A stretch of 64,000 nucleotides of DNA from Aphis gossypii (GCF_020184175.1 NC_065533.1:64084351-64148350); one strand, 5' to 3'; counted from the stretch's first letter, positions 12,231-23,212 are shown. The notes: generated by a model from the letters alone, not told the origin. Made by a program: numbers and translations.

Positions 12231-14178
12231 TCTTAATATATATAAATCTCGTGTCACAATGTTTGTCCTCAATGGACTCCTAAACCACTTAACCGATTTT
12301 GATGAAATTTTTTACAACGCGTGTAATTTGGTCCAACTTAAAAGATAGGATAGTTTTTTTTCAATATGTATTATTAATAATATGTGCTCAAACAGGAATA
12401 TTGAGATTTACGATAGAAATATTTGTTTATAAATGGTTGCTATGGGGGTTATAAGATTTGAGAATAATATTTATTTATTTGTGGTTGCTATGCTAATATA
12501 TAAAATTAATATAATGAATTACGGATTTTGATAACATTTGGTAACCATTTAATAATATGAATATAATATAATATAATATAATTCCTCCTATTGGTCGCAG
12601 GAAAATGTGCTTATGTAATACAATTTTAGGAAAATACACCAGAAAAGTTCGGAATCTGGGTGTAAAAAAACAACAACAACTGTCTCTGCAGTTGTTCAGC
12701 AAGAAAATAAACTATATTAAGGTCGCTATTGATTATGATTGAATATAATAGTTATAGACCTGATGTTATATTTTGTTAAAAACATAACAACAAAAATAAG
12801 AATTAGCGAAATAAGTCAATGGCCACAGTAAATTTAAAATTCACAGCAATAGTTAAATTTAAATTAAATTAAACTTCCAATCGCGTGAATGCACGTTGTG
12901 ACTACAATAACCTTGATTATTTTTTTGCCAGACGCATCATCGGCGAGCTGGACGCTCTCATCGGATTTTAGTGCGTTAAGGTTGGGTTAGGATTATGTAT
13001 TAATTGATTAATATAATCCACCGTACTATGTCAAACTTGGTATAACTTTGATATTTATTAGAGTTAAATCATACACTTACATACAAACAGCACTAGGTCC
13101 GCGATCTACCGCAGATAGATTGCCTACCTGATAAATGATAATATACTTCAGCAGTTCAGCGAATAAGAATTTTTATTCCGGGCAACAGAAAACTTAAGAT
13201 AAATCTAGAACATAATCCACCGAATATTAAATAATGAATTGAACAAAGTTAGAGTCATATAGAGTTGGTATATTTAACGAGCAAGATAAATATTAGTTAG
13301 TAACATTATAAACATAGATCATTCTTATATTAATTATTTTGAAAATAGTGCTGGGATAATACACAATACAGTATGGTGTATCACATAGTACATAGGTATT
13401 TAAATGCAATTTTAATATAAAATGTTCATATCTCCGTGATAAACCATATTTATATGTTTTATTAAATTTTCTCATACATAATAACACTAATACATGGCCT
13501 ACGAAAATGCAAAAAAAAACAACTAATACGCGGGCAACGCCGTGTCGGGACAGCTTGATTATAATATATATATTTAATATACATTTTTTTACAGCAATAG
13601 ACTAACATAACAAGTTATACTAAGTTTTATTGTTTTACCAACAGGCAACAATACAAAAACCACGAGATGGCACATTATTGTATTTTACCCACTGTAGTAA
13701 AAAAAAAAAAATGACATAACTTTGAAACTTAAGTGTTAGAAATTATAAAATTCTTATACACATCTCGCGGGGTCCGCAATCTACCACGTGTGGATTGCCT
13801 ACATGATAATATACTGCTCTCATAATCATAAGAGAGTCTCACGGCAACGGTAAGCAGAATGACTATAATATTATGACTTGAGTAACTCACTGACTGATAA
13901 ACGTAGAGCCTGAACAATGATAGATCGATGCTTACAATTTACACGGTATATTCGTAAAATCGTATCACAAATTTAGTGTGTAATAAGAAAGCATTTTACA
14001 AAATTCGCATATTAAAGTGGTGCTTTCACAAGATTTTTGAGAATCAAAACAGTCAATGAAAATGTCTAAGTTTTGAACACCGTTAAACCGAATAGTAAAT
14101 AACAAATTAATCAAAATTCGCATCTATATATATAGAATTTGCATTTTTATCGGGCAACGAAGTGCACGGGGTCAGCTA
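12231..14178 (+). mobile_element. Non-autonomous Helitron-type insert with duplicated 3' half
   Basis: It begins TCTTAATATATATAAATC followed by CTCGTGTCACA, the same 5' tip as the replicase-bearing Helitrons at 51-58 kb, and is preceded by A. It ends GGTCAGCTA followed by T, resembling Helitron CTRR ends. No terminal repeats or TSD are seen; the A/T junction is ambiguous by one base. A Helitron-like 3' motif (GGGCAACGCCGTG..CAGCTT) occurs internally at about 13530-13556 and again at 14152-14178, and a CCGC..ATC..GAT..GCCTAC hairpin also occurs twice. A remnant of Helitron replicase lies inside. Remaining sequence is AT-rich. Confidence 0.7.
12877..12959 (+). pseudogene. Helitron replicase remnant
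   Basis: Eighty bases beginning CCAATCGCGTGAATGCACG match 52218-52302, inside the replicase frame of the Helitron at 52 kb, with several substitutions. This supports assigning the surrounding insert to that Helitron family. Confidence 0.7.
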
Positions 14179-14792
14179 TACAATATAAATATTAGAATAA
14201 AATATAACGATACCAAATATATTCAATGGTCCTCATGTGGCCCGGACCGCCGGAGTGGAGATTCCGCGTCAACCGGTGCAAATGTATATATATATATATT
14301 TTGGATAACGTATATGCACACGCGGTACGACCACGACACGACCGCCGATGCGTATATATAGATATATCGTACACGATTACGAAAGCACGTGCGAAATTAT
14401 ATGGCGTTAGCCTACACGGCGAGATGTTGGACACGCAGGAATCTTGATCGCATCAATGCGTCACCGATGTGCCCACTGCCCTATGATCGGATCGACCAAC
14501 AAGGCCCCCCAAAGGACGAGGATCCGAAACGGAAAGCACTCGGTAAACGATGGGTTTCGCGAGCGAAGCGCCCAGCACAAGATCACGCCAACAAGCCGAC
14601 GACACGGCCGACACGCACGAAAACGTAGAAGGAAAACGACGCACACACGTGGCAATACGGCTCTCGTGCCAAAACGATATGGCGGACAACGCACGCACGC
14701 GGACACAGACATCGCGTCATGTTGAGCTCCGGCACCGGCGCAGAGGTACCAACAACACTGTTGTAGGTAGTGCATGTGGCTCCGACAACGGT

Positions 14793-15014
14793 CGTCAGTC
14801 GTCCTTAAACTTAAAACACATCATAAATGTAAGTACAATATTGATGACTACCTCTAATATTTTATATATTTTATATTTTACTTATCTTTATTCCCAAGTT
14901 CAATTTTAAATACATTTAATGATTGTATTACATAATAATCAATTATTATTTTTGAATAGCTAAATTTAGGCTCACGCTCACATTCTTCTTGTTAAAAGAA
15001 ACTAAATACTTAAC
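14793..15014 (+). other. Flanking DNA right of BEL with a consensus donor site
   Basis: This continues the sequence interrupted at 5265. A GTAAGT donor lies at 14829-14834. No frame is recognisable. Confidence 0.3.
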
Positions 15015-15539
15015 CATAAAAACTAATCACTGTAAATACTTGAAATTTTCACCAAATATTTATGTTAGTGTTATCTATATACAGTTAAATTTTCAAAAAA
15101 TTTTGTCTTTTTTTGAGTTATTTATAGACCACTGAAATTTTCGGTTTTTATACGAATTTATTTTTTGAAGTGTCGGTAAAAAAATCCAACACTAAGATTT
15201 CCATAAGTTTTGCTTCAAAAATCTATAGAAAAAATTTGAAGCGTCATTATAGGAAAAATGTTTTGAACGTTTGAGTTTTAAATTTTTATGAAATCAAAAT
15301 AAAAATTATGATAACTACATGCAATGTTTTTAGAAAAATTGATTAACCATGCCTTTTGCAAATGCGTCCTAATTGAAAAATAAAATATTTGTTTCAAATT
15401 AGAATGTATGGCAATATTTAAATATAATTTATCCTAGACTGACAAATTATCTCGGTTTAGAATCGTTTTTCGTATACAATGATTTTACCTGTCATTGCAT
15501 TCAAATTTAACCTACCCTAGTCCGAGGTCCACCCCACCC
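15015..15539 (+). repeat. Interspersed repeat family A/B, left part of a copy cut by hAT
   Basis: It is similar to 1945-2240, ending in the CACCCCACCC block of the B end. The copy resumes at 21857 after the hAT element and finishes at 21907. The eight bases CCCCACCC are present on both sides of the hAT insertion. Confidence 0.7.
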
Positions 15540-15790
15540 TAGAGCTCTGCATGGTCCGGTCTGGACCGGTCCGGACCGGACCAGACTAGACCGTAGTCCG
15601 GATATAGTCGGTCTTTTTATTCAAAATCAATGAATGGTCCGTCTTTTTTTGGTCTGTTTATTTAAAAAAATACATGGTCCAGTATTTGCCGGTATTTTTA
15701 TTTAAAAGAACACACGGTCCAGTTTTCGTTGGTCCTTTAATTTTGGAAATTTCATCAGTTCAGTTATGGTCCTATACTCGTATCTAAAAT
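15540..15790. repeat. Left terminal and subterminal GGTCC-rich zone of the hAT
   Basis: The TIR is followed by many copies of GGTCC/GGACC, several forming overlapping palindromes such as GGTCCGGTCTGGACC, spaced through about 200 bases. Subterminal motif clusters of this kind are transposase-binding sites in characterised hAT elements; that role here is inferred. Confidence 0.7.
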
Positions 15791-16935
15791 TAAAAGTCGG
15801 AAATACTAAGTAATAGAAATAGTATGATTTATTATTATTATTATTATTTTCATTTTTCTCGGAATGACGGCCCCTATGTTATTTATCGTTTTAATAGGTA
15901 TTAGGCACTGTATAGCAATATTTGTATTTAACTATTATTATTATTTTAATTAAACTACTGAGCGACTTCTGTGACTAATGAGTACTGAGTACTACCTACT
16001 ACCTAGTACCTACAACGTATGCAATAACTATTAGCTAGGTAATTGATTATAAAGTTAATAGTAATAAACTGAACGTCGCACGATGACTGTTGATATTAAA
16101 TATTAATTCATTTTGGGTTTACTGTCATCATTCATAAATCGTAATAACATATTGTACTATAAATATCTATAATATGTGCGATAGTCATAATAGAATAAAC
16201 ATCACCTAACCGTTTAGTCTACTCCATACTCCCTACTTAAAATATTTAATTTTGATTTGGTACAGTAGTAAACATAATAATAAGAAATTATTAATAGAAG
16301 AAGAATTTTACATTTTATTGTTATTTGTTTCTGTTTTTCAATCATTTTTACATTTGCTGTGTGAAGTGACGGTAATCTCTACTTAGTACCTTGTACCTAC
16401 CAGGCACCAACAGATTGTAATACAACCTATAATAATTGTTGTCTCCAATACTTGGTAAGTTGTATTAAATGAAATAGTATCTATTGCGTGTTTATATTAT
16501 ATACATAATATTGTATAGATAATATAAGATTACTTAATAGTATTATTCTTTACAATGTTCATGACATTCAAGTTATACATACCTTGTGGTTAACTTTTTA
16601 TTTCCTATTAATGAGGTTTTTATCTAACAAAAATCGACTCAAGTACGCCTAGTAGTAGTACTAGATATTTATATGCCGTCGAACAATAAAGTTTAACTTT
16701 TTTCTTTAGTATGATAAATGTGTTTCACAATTATTACATAACCCTGGTCGTCAATGTTTAATTTGACTGCTGGACTTCATTTATTGTTGGTACCAGGTAT
16801 ATAAATAATTAGATAATAGAATCAAAGATTGGCAAACAAATTTATTTAAAATGACATTTTGTATTCTGTATTTTCTGTATTTTGATTTTTTTTTTTTTTT
16901 ACATAAGAAACATCGTTCATATATTTAACTATTTA

Positions 16936-18378
16936 TATCGATGGCTAAGTATTAAGAGGCTAAAAGTTGTATGTCCAATTTTTCCAAGTCCATTGAGTTT
17001 ATCTGAGTAGTTTTTTTGATTCGGCAAAACATAAGTCAATATTATCATAATTAAAACATTTTTATTTATACTTTAATTTTTGTGTTTTTAGCGCAAGATA
17101 GGTTATTTTAATGCACAGTGCACACATACGACAACTCCTAAATTAATGTGGCATACAATAAATATTTTAACATTATATAAAAATTAAGCGGACAAATATA
17201 ACAACTCCGGTTTTGTTACTTAAGTCAAAAACAATTCATTCAATTTTAGATTTGTAATGTTTAAGATGATATTGAATTTGATAATCTATTTATAAAAAAT
17301 GAATATGTCCGAAAATATTATTTTTTCAAAAAATTATTTTTTATGTATGCCGTTTTAACCTCTGATGATACGTCCATATGTCATAATATAATCATTTGTG
17401 ACACATGTGTGATAATCGTGTAATGTTGTGTTGTACTGTTGTGGTTGTGTCCATCTCTACACTTTACAGACTTGTGAGTTCTTATTTTATTTTTATTGGT
17501 TAATAGTCAATACAAATATTAGACATTTACCTTATAGTGTTATTAATTATTATTATTATTTTTAATTTACATTTTTTATTATTAAGAGTAAAATACCTAT
17601 ACTTTTTATTTGCCAATAGTACTTAGTTTTTTTTAATATTTTGATCAGTACTTAAATTATACTTTTTCTTTAATTTTTAATTTTTATTTGTTATTATTAC
17701 ACCTTGTTAGGTTACTAGGTTACCTATAGGTGTATACCTACTGATAAATTGATAAAATAAAATAATTTTCTCTTTAGTATTTGTCAATAAATTATACTGA
17801 AAACAATTTGTAACTATGATTATTTATGATTAGGTATGGCATATATTTATATTTCATACATTTAAAAAATATGTAATATCTTTAATTAGCATAAAATAAC
17901 ATTAAAGAACAGATTTTTATTTCACTAAAAATTTGATTGAAAATTTGTTAACCCTTTTACAATAGTTATATACCTATACATATTTAATTTCGTATATAAA
18001 AATAATTAGTCTTAAGCATATTTTAAGTATTTATATCATTAATTAATTAGAGTTCATACCTACTTAATTAACAACTTTTAATATCTATCAAAACCTTGTA
18101 CGTCCACGGTAAATATATATTAAATATATTACCACTTATAACAAGTTCCATTTAAATATAAATGAAACATAACTATGTTGAAAAAAATTACCTATAAGTA
18201 TAATAATTTATGTATTCTACAGAATATTTTACAAATAAATAAGTCGTAACACTGAACAAAAAGAACAAAAATCTACAACACAAATTATTTGGTGTAGAAT
18301 AATTTAAAATCTTAAAACTGCTCTCCTGTATTATTTAGTATTTGTGACATACAACTTTTGGCCTCTTAGCCATCGATA
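16936..18378. mobile_element. MITE-like insert in the hAT 5' arm
   Basis: The left end TATCGATGGCTAAG continues to GAGGCTAAAAGTTGTATGTC and is mirrored at 18346-18378, giving roughly 35-bp imperfect inverted ends (a 5-base difference in the middle). The 1.44-kb interior is AT-rich without coding capacity. It lies just upstream of the transposase start, so it may alter the promoter. TA-type flanks suggest a Tc1/mariner-like origin, but this is weak. Confidence 0.5.
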
Positions 18379-18519
18379 TATAAATAGGTGTTGGTTATTT
18401 TCAATTGCTGATATTTTCAAACAAAATATATTATTTTTCATTTATTTTGAAATACTTTATACTATTTCAAATAATTTATACACACATTTTTCAATTTATT
18501 TTTTCATTATTTTAGAATT

Positions 18520-20664
18520 ATGAATTCTCAAGAAATTTCTGAATTTTTAAATTCAGAGTTTTCAGAAAATCAAAGTTTTTCATTTAATGATTTGTCTACT
18601 GATGAAAACAGCGTAATATGCAGTACGCCTATACCGAATGATACGATCGACGATTCCTCTGTTGTTTCGTTTCCTTCTACTTCTGGATCTACGACAAATC
18701 AATCTTTAATACATCCATTTATGACAAATAATTCTAAAAATGCAGTTAAACGGAAATTAACCCACGATACTGGAGAATATATTTTGGTGCCTCGTGAGGG
18801 AAAAAGTGACACGTGGAAAAAATTTCAAAATGTTATGCAAATCGTTCAAAATAATGACAACCCTGATTCTCCCGAACACATTTTAACAGAATATGTTGCT
18901 TGTATAAATTGTAAGGAACTCTACGGGAATAAATCAGCGACAGCTACACTTAATAGGCACAAATGCAGTTCAAATAAAGGTTTGCAAAGATCTATTGATA
19001 TATTTATTGAAGAGAAAAGTAAAAAACAAAAAATAGTACCAAAAGAATTAAAGATAAAAGCAATTGAAAAATGCGTTGAATTTTGTTGTCTGGATATAAG
19101 ACCAATGTCCGCAATTGAAGGTGAAGGTTTGAAGAATTTATATCAGTTTTTATTGGACACTGGTAGAAAGTATGGACCAATTGACATTTCGGACCTTTTG
19201 CCTCACCCGACTACCATATCAAGACATGTTGAAAAAAATACTAAGGAAATCAGAAACAAGCTGTTTAAAGATCTATTTTTCATTATAAACAAAAAATATT
19301 GTGCTTCAACCTGTGATATGTGGACTGATAATTATCGTAAAAATAGTTACATGTCAATAACACTGCATTACATAGATGATAATTGGGAATTAAACTGTCT
19401 CCTACTTAAAACTGGTTTATTTCCAAGTAATGAAGTAAAAACGGGTGACAATATAAAACGTTTCATATTGAATTTTTTTTGTGAAATATCTGAAGCAGCA
19501 GATAAGCCAATATTTGATTTAATGTCAAATATAACTTTTGTTACCGACCAAGGTTCCAATATGTTAACAGCTCTCAGAAATAACAATAGACTTAACTGCT
19601 GTGCTCATTTAATTAATACTGTATTAAGAAATCTGTTTGATTCAAAATTTTTGAATCATGAAGAAGACGGTAATAAATTGTTGAATCCAGTAGTGATATT
19701 ACTAAACGAATGTAAACATTTGGTAAAATTTATGAAAAGCTCGGGTAAAAATAGTGAACTTAGCCAAGGACTTGTACAAGAAGTTGAAACGAGGTGGAAT
19801 ACAAGGCTTTTAATGTTTCAATCAGTGAAAAGAGCACTTCCAGAAATTATTCAATTATATGGAGAACATTTCAATCGTATACAAAATATCAATACAGAAT
19901 TACTGGAAAAAATTACAATTTTTTTGGAACCATTTAAAAAAGCATCTGATGAACTAGAGGGTGATAAATATCCGACTATTCAAAAAGTTGTTTTATACCA
20001 ACTGTTATTGAAAAAACATTTAAAAACATATGCTGAACTTCAAGAGGACATATTTGATGTAAATGAAGAACTTACATCCAACTCAATAATGCAAAAATTA
20101 GGAAAACGAGGTTTAGAGTTAATGGAATCGAAATTCAAGTTGGCCGAAGAACACGAGATTGCCATTTTTTTATCGCCAAAATTTAAATCTCTAAAAATGT
20201 TTTCTGAACCTGATAAATCACGTATATTTCAAAATATAGAATTAAAGTTATTAAAAATTGAATTAGAAGAAAATATAACTCCTGGTGACCTACACCTGGA
20301 ACATAATGTTACCATACAAAATAACATTTCGAATAGTTCACCATTTTCAGAATGGGAAGATGGTGAAAATAATGAAGATTTGGATAATAGGCGTAAATTT
20401 GAAAAAGAATTGGAAAATTATAAAAAAGAAAAGTTTGATGTTATCGACGACAATTTGTTAGATTTTTGGAAGCGTCAAAATCACATTTTTCCACATTTAA
20501 GTGTATTAGCACGACAAATTTTGGCTATTCCAGCTAGTAGTGCTAGCAGTGAACGCTCTTTTAGCGTTGCTGGAAGACTAATCGAAGAGCGTAGAAGTTG
20601 TCTGAGTGGTACAAGTGTTGATTCGATTTTGTTCTTAAATAACTATTTTAAAAATAATAAATGA
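18520..20664 (+). CDS. hAT transposase, 714 aa, apparently intact
   Basis: An acidic/serine-rich N-terminus (1-75) is followed by a BED-like zinc finger around residues 95-150 (C128, C131, H147). The RNase H-like catalytic fold has TCDMWTD (Asp about 266), FVTDQGSNM (Asp about 343) and the CxxH signature CCAHLIN near 360. The C-terminal hATC dimerisation block contains LAIPASSASSERSFS and RLIEERRSCLSG, with the expected Glu. No stop or frameshift interrupts the 2.1 kb, and length fits hAT transposases. The start is the first Met of the frame, right after an AT-rich leader. It would bind the element ends and cut and rejoin DNA in the nucleus. No intron is needed. Confidence 0.93.
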   Translation: MNSQEISEFLNSEFSENQSFSFNDLSTDENSVICSTPIPNDTIDDSSVVSFPSTSGSTTNQSLIHPFMTNNSKNAVKRKLTHDTGEYILVPREGKSDTWKKFQNVMQIVQNNDNPDSPEHILTEYVACINCKELYGNKSATATLNRHKCSSNKGLQRSIDIFIEEKSKKQKIVPKELKIKAIEKCVEFCCLDIRPMSAIEGEGLKNLYQFLLDTGRKYGPIDISDLLPHPTTISRHVEKNTKEIRNKLFKDLFFIINKKYCASTCDMWTDNYRKNSYMSITLHYIDDNWELNCLLLKTGLFPSNEVKTGDNIKRFILNFFCEISEAADKPIFDLMSNITFVTDQGSNMLTALRNNNRLNCCAHLINTVLRNLFDSKFLNHEEDGNKLLNPVVILLNECKHLVKFMKSSGKNSELSQGLVQEVETRWNTRLLMFQSVKRALPEIIQLYGEHFNRIQNINTELLEKITIFLEPFKKASDELEGDKYPTIQKVVLYQLLLKKHLKTYAELQEDIFDVNEELTSNSIMQKLGKRGLELMESKFKLAEEHEIAIFLSPKFKSLKMFSEPDKSRIFQNIELKLLKIELEENITPGDLHLEHNVTIQNNISNSSPFSEWEDGENNEDLDNRRKFEKELENYKKEKFDVIDDNLLDFWKRQNHIFPHLSVLARQILAIPASSASSERSFSVAGRLIEERRSCLSGTSVDSILFLNNYFKNNK

Positions 20665-20812
20665 ATTTTATTATTATTATTTTTAATTGAACTTTCAAGT
20701 ATCTTTCAAGGTAAGAATTTTATTATTATTTTTTTTAATTGAACTTTTAAGTATCTTTCAAGTAAGAATTTTATTATTATTATTTTTAATTGAACTTTCA
20801 ATTATCAACTAA
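20663..20812 (+). repeat. Three tandem ~51-bp units after the hAT transposase
   Basis: A unit starting GAATTTTATTATTATTA and containing TTAATTGAACTTT and CTTTCAAG begins at 20663, 20715 and 20766. It lies at the stop codon and in the presumed 3' UTR. Confidence 0.7.
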
Positions 20813-21559
20813 TAATTATTTTTTTATTAATTATTTTCACATTTATTTTATTTTAAATATAAAGTATTTAGCTAAAAAACTTATCTTATAGTACCAAGGT
20901 GTGGCACAGTAAAATTCATAACTTTTATAGCATATAAATTGTATAAATTTTAATTTTAATTATGAAACATTTTTATATTGTGACTATTATAATAAACGGT
21001 TAAAAGAAATTAAATTGTACTTATTTTCCCATATTACAGGTACATATAACAATACATTATAATGTAACTAGTAGGTATTACATAGCAACTTTATTAATAC
21101 AGTTATTCTGTATTTTTTTATAAATATAGGTATATTATAAATTGTAGGTAGATCGTAGATCGTAGATACACCTACAAAATGGTATGAAATACTAATAAAT
21201 AAATAAATTAAAGTAATTATTCTTAAAAACAAATTTCAACTATATTAATGTATTCACTATTCATTTTAAAAATAAGATAGGTAGGTAATAGGTACCTAAC
21301 CCGATAATTTCCTCAATTCATATTTTATTAAAACTAAACATAGTTTTTATTTGAATCATTATGTCTTTATTAATGTTAATATTCTCATATCAAGGTTCAT
21401 AATATGAACAATCATTAAACATTTTACGAATCAATGTGCGCTGATCCCTCAAACGTGACATTTTATTGAACCATTAAATTACAATATTTTTCGTGCAACC
21501 TGGCATTAGTCTGTTTCAAATGTTTCAATCTAAACCAATCTAGGTAGTGTCCCTAAGAA

Positions 21560-21856
21560 GTAAAAGTAAAATCGGTCTGGTCCAACCGATCTTGATTTTA
21601 CTGTGAATCTTTTTTTTTTTAACAGTCCAGTATCGGTTTTTTTCAAAAATTTAAAAATAAAATGGTCCGGTCCCAGTCTTTTTCAATAGTTTAAAAATAA
21701 AACAGTCGGGTCTTGGTCTTTTTCAACAGTCTAAAATAAATCAGTCTAGTCTCGGTCCAGTTAAATTATTTTAATGATAGTCCAGTCTAGTTTTGGTCTT
21801 AATTAAATTAACTGGTTCGGTCCGGTCCATAAAAATACGGACCATGCAGAGCTCTA
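21560..21856. repeat. Right subterminal GGTCC-rich zone and TIR of the hAT
   Basis: Repeats of about 48 bases, each with a GGTC/GTCC core, a TCTTTTTCAA block and a TTTAAAAATAAA block, run through 21620-21760. The zone mirrors the left-end GGTCC clusters and ends in the 19-bp TIR. Confidence 0.7.
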
Positions 21857-21907
21857 CCCCACCCCCTAATGTACAGCAGAGCGGTACCCACTTGCCGACT
21901 TTTTTTT
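21857..21907 (+). repeat. Interspersed repeat family A/B, right part of the hAT-split copy
   Basis: It begins with the hAT target duplication, continues with TAATGTACAGCAGAGCGG and ends in the CGAC-plus-T-run characteristic of the B end. Confidence 0.7.
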
Positions 21908-22338
21908 AATTTAAACAATATGTCTTTAAATATACAGGATGATTGATTAAGCGTAAAACACTCATTATTTCCAAAAGTATTCATGTTTTTGAAAATATTT
22001 TTTTACATAGTTTCAAATTATTAAAAAAACAACATTTTTATAAAAAAATTATATTTTTTATCCTTATAATTTTTTAAGTTTTTTACTTTTTTGAATGACA
22101 ACATAGATTTTTAATTTCATATTCCAAAGCAGAATAATTTGTTGAGTATTTTGGTACATAGAAATCGAATTTATTTATTTATCCTTCATTAATTAAATAT
22201 GTATGAAAAGCATTCTGTCGTATAAAGTATGACACGCACCTGCCAAAAAGGTTAAAATAACTCACTTAATCACTAAAATCTCACTTAATACTTATACACT
22301 TTATACCTATAATTTAACTATTTGTATTTATGTTTAGA
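21908..22338. other. AT-rich intergenic DNA
   Basis: I see nothing coding. Its last bases (TATTTATGTTTAG) form a plausible splice acceptor directly before the ATG of the next feature. Confidence 0.4.
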
Positions 22339-23212
22339 TGTCTACTATAATTTATAATTACGGTAACGGTGGCGGTGGCGGTGGCGGAAGAAGGGGCCGA
22401 GGTCGTGGTGGTGGAGGCCGCAATGGCCAATACAACAGAAACAGTAAGTATAGTTATTACCTACTAATTAGTTTTTATAGTTGAGTTCTATCTACATAAA
22501 TGTTATATCCTGGTGTATCAAACCTTACACATATTAAACTCATTAAAGTAATACACCACATTAATAATGACTATGTATATACATTTCTTTAAACTTAGTT
22601 ACTTATTTATTTCACTTATAAAGTACTTTATTGGTTAGAACTCATAACCATAAACTTTTTTTATAACGTCTTTATAATTACCTTGTAAAGTAATAATACC
22701 TATCACTGTTTATAGCAAAATAATATATTCAACATTTTCATTTGTACTTAAACTCTATACGGTCACTTTGTTTTACTTTCACCTAAAAGTATTGATTTTA
22801 TATTTCATGCTTATTATAATTTAAACAGTTAGTCAGATGTTATTTTATTATCTAGTTAAATTACTCTTCGTATATTATAACATCTTATTTTAAATGCCCC
22901 TTTGCAGAAATGTAGGCCATCTACAATTGTATTAAAAAACCAATTAACATTTTATCATGGATATGTTTTAATTTCAATTCTTTTGTTTTTCTAAAATGTC
23001 CATATTGCTCAAGAAGGTGCCACAAGACTGCTGACTGCTGGTTTAATCCAGCAGCAGCAGCCACTACACAAGATGCGGCAATTGCAGCAGCTGCAAAAGC
23101 AAAAGCTGCTTCAGCAGCGGCAGAAGCAGCAATAGCCAGGACTGAAAAGCTTAAAGCTAAAGCTGCAGCTACTGCTGCTGCAGCTCCTGTTGCTGAGAAC
23201 ATAAAATCCTAA
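22339..23212 (+). CDS. Small RGG-box / CCHC zinc-knuckle protein, possibly gag-like; splice site uncertain
   Basis: Exon one, 22339-22443, codes a Gly/Arg-rich peptide (NGGGGGGGRRGRGRGGGGRN) and ends at a GTAAGT donor. A second open segment, about 22995-23212, codes a C-x2-C-x4-H-x4-C knuckle (KCPYCSRRCHKTADCWFNP) followed by an alanine/lysine-rich tail ending at TAA 23210-23212. The two segments join in phase if the second begins at 22995, but the preceding dinucleotide is AA, not AG. RGG plus CCHC suggests RNA binding and resembles gag C-termini of Copia-type elements. It may be a pseudogene. Confidence 0.4.

Larger units (their letters stand above)
5266..14787 (-). mobile_element. BEL/Pao LTR retrotransposon, 9.5 kb with a nested Helitron
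   Basis: The same five bases, ACGGT, flank the element at 5261-5265 and 14788-14792, an exact target duplication. In element sense it begins TGTCGGAGCC and ends in CA. It has two LTRs, a tRNA-type primer site inside the 5' LTR, a purine tract next to the 3' LTR, and a minus-strand gag-pol in BEL/Pao order: gag, zinc knuckles, protease, RT, RNase H, integrase, DUF5641-like C-terminus. The LTRs differ at about five places over 866 bases, implying recent insertion, yet the coding region is broken repeatedly. It is a retrotransposon; no envelope gene is seen. Confidence 0.92.
11972..14787 (-). repeat. 5' LTR of the BEL/Pao element, split by an insertion
   Basis: LTR sequence occupies 11972-12230 and 14179-14787, together matching the 866-bp intact LTR nearly base for base. 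The intervening 12231-14178 has no counterpart in the other LTR and is a later Helitron-type insertion. The LTR ends at ...CCGACA followed by the TSD ACGGT. Confidence 0.88.
15540..21856 (+). mobile_element. Complete hAT transposon, 6.3 kb, with intact transposase
   Basis: The terminal inverted repeat TAGAGCTCTGCATGGTCCG is identical at both ends. The 8-bp target duplication CCCCACCC (15532-15539 and 21857-21864) is exact, and the interrupted repeat can be rejoined without gain or loss. The element codes a single uninterrupted 714-aa transposase. Long AT-rich non-coding arms flank the gene (15.8-18.5 kb and 20.7-21.5 kb), partly accounted for by a nested MITE. All visible signs point to a recent and possibly functional element. 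Confidence 0.93.

Noticed and set aside
22921..23202. Alanine-rich 93-codon minus-strand frame
   Set aside because: The plus strand codes the CCHC knuckle and its alanine tail; the minus frame is the complement of GCA/GCT codon repeats.
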